Part shown: piece by piece, positions 58,322 to 64,000 of the stretch
How positions within the stretch are numbered: position 1 is the first letter of the stretch
Layout: each line of letters opens with the position of its first letter
Assembly: GCA_964017145.1 (NCBI GenBank)
Contig: OZ024845.1
Coordinates: forward strand, 310,001 to 374,000
DNA: 64,000 bases
Direction of reading: 5' to 3'
From: Agrocybe praecox
Taxonomy: Eukaryota; Basidiomycota; Agaricomycetes; Agaricales; Agrocybaceae
The notes under the pieces: model-generated
Database searches by the model: none
Seen by the model: the letters and a program-made list of their open reading frames with translations, nothing else
What the model was told of the DNA's origin: nothing
Made by a program: the position numbers and the translations under genes

Positions 58322-58765
58322 ATGGCGAAAATCTTTAACTTCGCTTCTCTTTTATTCGTGTTGGTAGGCAGCTCAGTAGTCCTCGCCGTCGCTATGCCCG
58401 GTAACGGAGGACCGGGTGCACAATGTACGTGTATGTTTTCCTTGACCAGGTTATTACCTTTACTGACAACCAACTCTTTCTCGTCTTGTAGGCACGAGTG
58501 ATAACGTGAGTTATGATTATCTCTGACTATTCATATTTATTGCTGATCAACGTGATTGCACAGGACTGTAAATTTGCTTCCAACGATGACATGTAATCGC
58601 GTTATATCTGATTCATTTTTTTGTTCAGGTTCACCTGGACTCACGTGCTGTCGAGCGGCCCCATTCTTCAAGTGAGCGTTATTTTATAAATTTGAAAGAG
58701 CATTCTTTTTTTATCAATTGTTTCACGATCGAAGGTGTGCAAACGTCGGCAAGGCAGCTTGTTAA
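58322..58765 (+). CDS. Small secreted six-cysteine protein, knottin-like spacing, copy 2
   Basis: Five exons, 58322-58424, 58492-58505, 58564-58567, 58629-58671 and 58735-58765, give 64 residues. The signal peptide MAKIFNFASLLFVLVGSSVV is nearly identical at its start to copy 1, and cleavage near residue 24 is likely. The core is C35-x5-C41-x5-C47C48-x7-C56-x7-C64, again ending on cysteine. Exons 2, 3 and 4 have exactly the same sizes (14, 4, 43 nt) and phases as copy 1, and the 4-nt exon is again GACT, here completed to TGT. The intron sequences have diverged, so the conserved microexon is not just recent copying. Without it the reading frame ends early. Family and target are unknown. Confidence 0.85.
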
Positions 58766-59015
58766 CGCATGTAGTGGATTTATTTCTGGTTGATTAGCAG
58801 GAAATACCGGGGCGAGAAATGATTGTAGAATACAGGGTAGACCAAGATAAGAGAAAAAAATCACATATATGGCCCTCTTATCTTTATTAATCGATGATTG
58901 TGTTAACGTTGAAAATTTTGAACCACTGAACGTGGAATCACGTGCCAATTTTTTGTTTTGTTTGCGTCGTGGGTCGTGGATGCAATGAGTGACATTGATA
59001 TAGCGTTCTTGCAAA

Positions 59016-60327
59016 TTAATCAGCCTCTCGTAGAAAGGAAAGTACGATACTATCTACGACTCGATGACTGTAATAGGATGAGTAAGACATTCCTTCTCCT
59101 TCCGAATTGTGTTCGAGCACCTCCTTTTCGCTCAAGACTGTTATATGTGCCACCATAATCGTAGGAACCAGTCCCTTGAAGGATCAAAAAAAGGTTAAAG
59201 TGAGCTAAATACTCCAAGCAGTAATAAACTACATACCGTGATGATCCCAGTGAATGTCACGATATAGTCAGAGGCAATTACCATGTACGATGAGAGGGGA
59301 GTGTTTCCTACATTGAGGAATATACATACATCTAAAGATAGCATCGTAAACGAATATATCAGGGATGATTGTATCAGTATGTCGGCAATACGCTTGTAAT
59401 TGCTTGTGACTAGTCTACTTTCTCCCGCGGCTGAATAAATGCGGCACCCGATCATCAAGGTAGCCAACAGACTTGTCGCAGCTGTCACGGCTCCTAGAGT
59501 GCCATCCACAATGTTGAATTTCTTTGTTAGCGGAAATGGATATGAATTTGGTATGAAAAACTGGATGCAGTGGAGTATGAAACCTGCAATAGCAAAGCCT
59601 TTTTTGATCATGAGCAAAATCATAAATTCGTGAATTTGCGATGGATGAACCTTACCAATCTCCGCTACGTAGAGAAGTGACGGCGCAGCAACGCACGGTA
59701 GAGAGTTTCTGTACATATGAAAACACCTCCATATCTAGATAGAGAGTGCGGTTGAATGAATTTTATGAATCCACCCATAAGGTCAAGTAAAATACTAACC
59801 AGAAGCCCATCAGCCAGACAATAACCAATGTTATTGAAAAAACACCACAGTATAGGTGCCAAAGCGGGTGAGGTGTTGCCAATGCTTGAGAAGTAGAGTG
59901 ACAGCCTTATATCGCCATGAGCAACAAATGCAAGTTGTATGTAGTATATCAATGCAAACGCTTGAGCAGCGCTGGCTAGAAACAACATGGTCAGAGTACA
60001 AATTATGCCTCTTCTAGTGGTTTGGCTCCTGGAGACTGAGAGAAAAGTAGGAGGTGCACAGGTGAGCCTAGGTAGGAGTACGATTAAGCACACATACGGT
60101 ATGTGTACATTGTGGCACAATATACCCCGGTGTATATCCCTTTAATTTAATGTAAAAGAATTAGGAGCTGGACACGAGCATGATTATGACGGCCTTTATC
60201 AGAAACGCCGGAAGGTTAATATGCACTCACCAGTGAAAAATGTATGCAGCATAACGGTATTAATATTTGCACTGACAAAAGCTTCCTCGTATTTAACAGA
60301 AACAGAAGAGATCGAGGCCGCTTGCAT
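59016..60327 (-). CDS. Multi-pass membrane protein of a basidiomycete-specific family
   Basis: Six exons, 60327-60231, 60139-60098, 60035-59800, 59734-59656, 59583-59237 and 59174-59016, give 319 residues. Around seven hydrophobic segments are visible: TVMLHTFFTGIYTGVYCATM, TLMLFL-like TMLFLASAAQAFALIYYIQL, PILWCFFNNIGYCLADGLLI followed by WRCFHMYRN, LPCVAAPSLLYVAEIGFILH, TLGAVTAATSLLATLMIGCR, ILIQSSLIYSFTMLSLDVCI and YIVTFTGIITGLVPTIMVAH. The pattern (ADGLLIWRC, the helix pair at the end, GLVPT) is that of serpentine proteins expanded in Agaricomycetes and often found near other species-specific genes. No ligand or signalling partner is known. The ATG at 60327 is the first in frame; upstream the frame has only a TTG. 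The C-terminal 40 residues are polar and cytosolic. Confidence 0.8.
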
Positions 60328-61654
60328 TGTGGACGCTTGTGGGGCGCGTTGAGGGTGCGGGACAAGGAGAGAAGAATTATAATTCAAGCCCTTGCATGTC
60401 TTGTTGACTTTACTAGTCTGTTAGTAAATATTATTAGTATCAATATCAATATCAATACTTCTGTATCAGTCGCTACCAGGAAAGACACTGTCAGCTAGAA
60501 TGATGTGACTGACCGTGTCAATAATGATTAATGAGGGGCTTGTCCATAAAAAGGTTGGGGGTCATGGGAAGCGCACCATTACTGCATTTTGGGCGGTCAG
60601 TCTTGAGGAATCAAATAGACATATATTATGTATGTTACCTTTCCTTAACTGAAGGCGCTCGTCTCGTCTGAGTTCGAGGCAGATTCACCATTGGATTAAA
60701 GTGGATTTTCTCCTTGCCAAAATACATAAAACATCTGCACGACGTCGTCAAGTGCCCCTTCACATGCTTCATAGCTGACAGTATTCATAAATAGTCATAA
60801 TAGTCCTGATTACTCCTTGATGGGCTACACGATGATTCCCGAATCCTACCCCGCGTACATACTCTGGCAACGAAAATCAAGTCAGTTAGTCTCGGCAATA
60901 TCCGGAAAATCTTTCGGCTCCGATTCGGCTAACATGGGACCTACATACAAATTGATCTAGTGCTGCCGCTGCATCTCCGACAAGCTACAAGGCACGGTGA
61001 AGTGTTGATGAAGTCACTGCAGACTCTTGCAGTCTGTGAAACCGAATAACGTTGTTCCGGTTGGTAGCACCACTATTTTTTCTTCCTGGAGGACAGATCC
61101 AAGACAGATCGGTCTGAGGTAGTCCCCAAAATGTGACATTATTTTAGCCATATGGTCTAACTTGGTATCCTGTAATTCTTAAGCTTATCCGGATTCCGAC
61201 AACCTTGTCTTCTTGTATCTTTCTATTTTCTAAATGTTCGTATCGGGCATACGTCATCGCGTTTCGAGTACACAAATTAGAAATAGTGCGTTATGTAAGG
61301 AAGTCCGAAGAAACCCGAAAAAATATGGATCTTGCTTTCTGCTCTCTTTAAGGTGATCCAAATGATAATCCTCAGCTTTTATTGACGGACTAGCAAGCGT
61401 GTATGCTTAATTTGTCGAAAGGCAGAGACAAACTGCAAAAACCTAGCAGAAATTGCAAGAAATACCCCATGAAGATGTTTTTTGGTGATCGTGAGAACAA
61501 ACTTCACGGTCAATTTGCAGCATGTCACAGTGAGGTGTGATGCAGCGCCACAAAACGGCTGCACGGCCGACTGCACCGTCTCACTCTACGGCAGCACTAA
61601 ATTGATCTACACAACCAGGATTGGGCACATTTACATTTATCAGTACAAGCACAA
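60328..61654. other. Spacer, no gene seen
   Basis: About 1.3 kb. A short ATCAAT/ATCAATA repeat lies near 60436-60460 and a small CTTGCAG/CTGTGAA hairpin-like pair near 61025. No coding region or RNA gene is supported. Confidence 0.4.
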
Positions 61655-63163
61655 TCATAAATACTTCCAGTGAAGCTCCCGATCATCCGACCACTTGTTG
61701 CTGAGGCTCCAACGGACTCGTGGACCAGATATTCTGTTAAGATCGCTGATTATATGCTCGGTAACCGATGCGCCTGGATGCACAAATGGCAGAGTTCGTC
61801 CGGCCTGCACTCTCCTCAAGAAGAATACCAAGAATAGATTCCTATATTCATCAGTTTCTTGAATATCCCCGCGAAATTTTACCATCTTCAGCTGTGGGAA
61901 AAGCAGACTGCCGGACCGTTCGATCGTGTCGTACAATTTAATCGAGTTTCTGTTCACAGTGATGGTCTTAACACCGTTCATTAACAAGAGTGCGTCCTCC
62001 AGGTCCTTTAACGGAAATTGTGATAGAAGAGAGATGTTGAGAAGGAAGTCCGTGGCATCAATCAAGTACTGTACACAGCATTTAAACAGGAATACCATGG
62101 TCGTAGACTTTCGACCAAGGAATTTCAAATCAAATACAATCCTGGATGCTGACAAAGCCTGGATTTGAATATGTAGGGATTGGATGTGAAGTGACCATCG
62201 AGTTGGCTCCGAGAGATCCTCTGTAAGGATATTATTGTGATAAAATACATTTGATAATGCATCTGAAAGCTGTTGTGCCTCCACCCTGTCTGTCTGAGAG
62301 TTTCCGGTCCCCACGGAAAGTTTGATCGAATATTTTGCAGGTGTCGATGAGGATGCGCTCCAAAGTGCGGTAAACGCGGGTAATGACATGTTCGCGTCGA
62401 AATAAGATAAGTGGGGCAAGAGAGATATAGACATCGACTTCAATGCTGACAAATGAGCCTCAGTATCTGCCGAGAAGCAGTTGTGAGCGGCCTTGATACC
62501 CAATTTCTGAAGGCTGCGTGCTTCTATTAGCATGGCTGATATATCATCCAATGATCTGGGGGTGAAACGTAATGTTTCGAGGTAGGGGATCCATTGTGCT
62601 TGAGGAGACACACCCGACCCATAGCAGGATAGTCTGCGAAGGATTGGTGCGTGATTTGCAAAAAGAGTATTTGGAAGCGTGGTTGGGTGAGCATCGGTAG
62701 CCAATGGATCCGTAATGCGAAACGAGCGCAGCATAGGCGCTGCTTTTGTCATATTCTCCCAGATCTGCTTGTAAGGTGAATTCGCCTGTACGAGAACATT
62801 TTTTGAGATGATATGGAGAACTTCAATTCTGTCCCAGTTTTGAAGTATACCGAATAGAGATGAAAGAAGCCGCCTGCTGTTCCCGGATGTCGTTTTACCG
62901 TCGGTGTTGAATTCTATCCACAGTAAGGACAATGTTCCTGAGCGCTTGAGGACTTCGTCTATCCATTCTGCGCTTTGATGCTCGTCCAGTAGTATCAATC
63001 TTCCCCACAATAAGGAACATTCCAAAACTGCCTGCCTCCACCGCCGACATACTTGAGAAGTATTGCGGGTCACCGTCAACCTGTGTTGTTTATCGAAAGC
63101 ATTATCACTAGCGTTCATCACAGCGATTGACCGGATGAGGTCGCTATCAAGTTGCATTGGCAT
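61655..63163 (-). CDS. F-box/LRR-like protein (502 aa, single exon)
   Basis: One uninterrupted frame of 502 residues from ATG 63163. The start (VTRNTSQVCRRWRQAVLECSLLWGRLIL) is the second half of the Agaricomycete F-box-like domain, where CRRWRxxAxxxPxLW is the hallmark. After it come irregular leucine-rich segments (LWIEFN, IEVLHIISKN, MLRSFRITDPLA, LRRLSCYGSG, LETLRFTP, LQKLGIKAAH, MVKFRGDI) as in the large F-box/LRR family of mushrooms, putative SCF substrate receptors. The usual LPxEIL segment before the F-box is missing, so an upstream exon may have been overlooked between 63180 and 63400, or the copy is N-terminally short. Lack of introns in a window this rich in introns is usual for that family. 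Confidence 0.75.
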   Translation of the reverse strand: MPMQLDSDLIRSIAVMNASDNAFDKQHRLTVTRNTSQVCRRWRQAVLECSLLWGRLILLDEHQSAEWIDEVLKRSGTLSLLWIEFNTDGKTTSGNSRRLLSSLFGILQNWDRIEVLHIISKNVLVQANSPYKQIWENMTKAAPMLRSFRITDPLATDAHPTTLPNTLFANHAPILRRLSCYGSGVSPQAQWIPYLETLRFTPRSLDDISAMLIEARSLQKLGIKAAHNCFSADTEAHLSALKSMSISLLPHLSYFDANMSLPAFTALWSASSSTPAKYSIKLSVGTGNSQTDRVEAQQLSDALSNVFYHNNILTEDLSEPTRWSLHIQSLHIQIQALSASRIVFDLKFLGRKSTTMVFLFKCCVQYLIDATDFLLNISLLSQFPLKDLEDALLLMNGVKTITVNRNSIKLYDTIERSGSLLFPQLKMVKFRGDIQETDEYRNLFLVFFLRRVQAGRTLPFVHPGASVTEHIISDLNRISGPRVRWSLSNKWSDDRELHWKYL

Positions 63164-64000
63164 GGCTGATGAGTGGAGAGAAGGAGAATAGAGAAAGATC
63201 TAATTCACACCGCGGTAAATCATCACGCAGTAATATACCGTTCTGATGTAACTTGGGGTCGCTTACGAAGCTTCGGCGATGGGATAAATATAATTGTGAG
63301 ATGAGAATAACCATTGGATGCTCCAGAGGTAGCAGCCACGGAAAGCTTGAACATTGAACATAAATAAATTGGAAACCGATATGCCCGACTGGGCTCACGA
63401 ATTAACATTTAGTGGATGGATGACTAATGGGTCCCGAATGAGTAGCCCGTCGTAACTTCTTTCCCCAGTGAGGTTCTGTGTACGTACTGGGGAGGAGATT
63501 CATACTATAGATTATGATAAAGCGTTCAAACTTTATAGATACTCCCAACGTGGTTCCGGGTCTTTCCTGCCATCTTTACTCAGCCTCCACTTCATCGACG
63601 AGCCCGATACCTCGTTAAGTCCGTCGCAAATTGCTTGTACGTATGCGCTATTTGGCTTCCCAACTCGTGGCTTTCGTCGAACTTTCCGTCACCTTCAACT
63701 GCGGGAAGACAAGTTTGTTGTCACGTTCAGTGTTGTTGTACCATTGAATGGATATCTCGTTCACAGAAATTATCGTAACCTCAGTCATCCGGAGGAGCAT
63801 TTCTCAAAGAACCTTCCACGAGTGTTCGTCTTGAAAGCGTTGTATCGAGGGCATCGATAAACTCCGTCGCAGTCACTATATGCGGAGCAAAATACTTTAA
63901 TAATTTGATAGGCAGGGCTCGCCGGTGGAAAACCAGATCGACCGTAACATTCTTATTTGTTATTCGAAAGCGCATAAAGGCTCGGCAAAGTGCGAGTTTC
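63164..64000. other. Right-edge region, no confident gene
   Basis: Overlapping open frames on both strands (63468-63860 plus; 63975-63781 minus) without recognisable motifs. Either could be part of a gene that continues beyond the window. The plus frame begins at a GTG codon and has no signal or domain. Confidence 0.3.

Noticed and set aside
63468..63860. 130-codon plus-strand frame at the right edge
   Set aside because: GTG start, no motif, and overlaps another frame on the minus strand; could be part of a gene outside the window but cannot be supported.
1..64000. tRNA or rRNA genes, CRISPR arrays, bacterial operons
   Set aside because: No tRNA-like B-box with matching arms, no rRNA segments and no regularly spaced repeats of CRISPR type were found by eye; spliced eukaryotic genes throughout exclude a prokaryotic source.

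Overview
The window is nuclear DNA of a filamentous basidiomycete, most likely an Agaricomycete (mushroom-forming fungus). The evidence is dense short introns (mostly 50-75 nt, GT-AG), a class I hydrophobin, a DUF3494 ice-binding protein, seven-helix membrane proteins of the DUF6533 type, Ser/Thr-rich single-pass membrane proteins and tandem P450s. Exon models were built by hand from reading-frame continuity, splice signals, intron phase and recalled family motifs; every model listed with full exons closes in frame. No species is claimed.

Layout. 0-14 kb: 3' part of a Ser/Thr-rich membrane protein, 3 kb of gene-poor DNA, the cohesin ATPase SMC1 (22 exons), and convergent to it a 1388-residue disordered orphan. 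14-16 kb: a possible membrane-protein remnant and spacer DNA. 16-23.3 kb: three tandem cytochrome P450 genes with identical eight-exon structure, clearly one duplicated gene. 23.5-30.6 kb: a small TIR element, a paralogue of the first membrane protein, an F-box protein, a secreted Cys-rich protein and protein-L-isoaspartate methyltransferase. 31-36 kb: a Gbp2/Hrb1-like three-RRM mRNP protein divergent from a MAM33-family mitochondrial matrix protein. 37.5-45.4 kb: a DUF6533-type membrane protein, a membrane-anchored class 3 aldehyde dehydrogenase and an M35-like metallopeptidase with unresolved 5' end. 46-52.6 kb: a Dal5-like MFS transporter cut into 20 exons (four of 17 nt or less), a class I hydrophobin and an ice-binding protein. 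54.8-58.8 kb: two paralogous tiny secreted proteins with a six-cysteine, knottin-like pattern flank a 1.4-kb TIR transposon. 59-64 kb: another multi-pass membrane protein and an F-box/LRR-like protein.

How the genes relate. Housekeeping genes (SMC1, PCMT, the Gbp2-like gene, MAM33) alternate with lineage-specific secreted, membrane and oxidative genes. The P450 array is the only clear metabolic expansion; no terpene synthase or polyketide synthase is visible beside it. The most unusual structures are the microexons: a 4-nt exon is conserved in both small Cys-rich genes, where it splits a cysteine codon, and the transporter has exons of 4, 7, 10 and 17 nt. Such exons are easily missed by automatic gene callers, so both loci are likely to be misannotated elsewhere.
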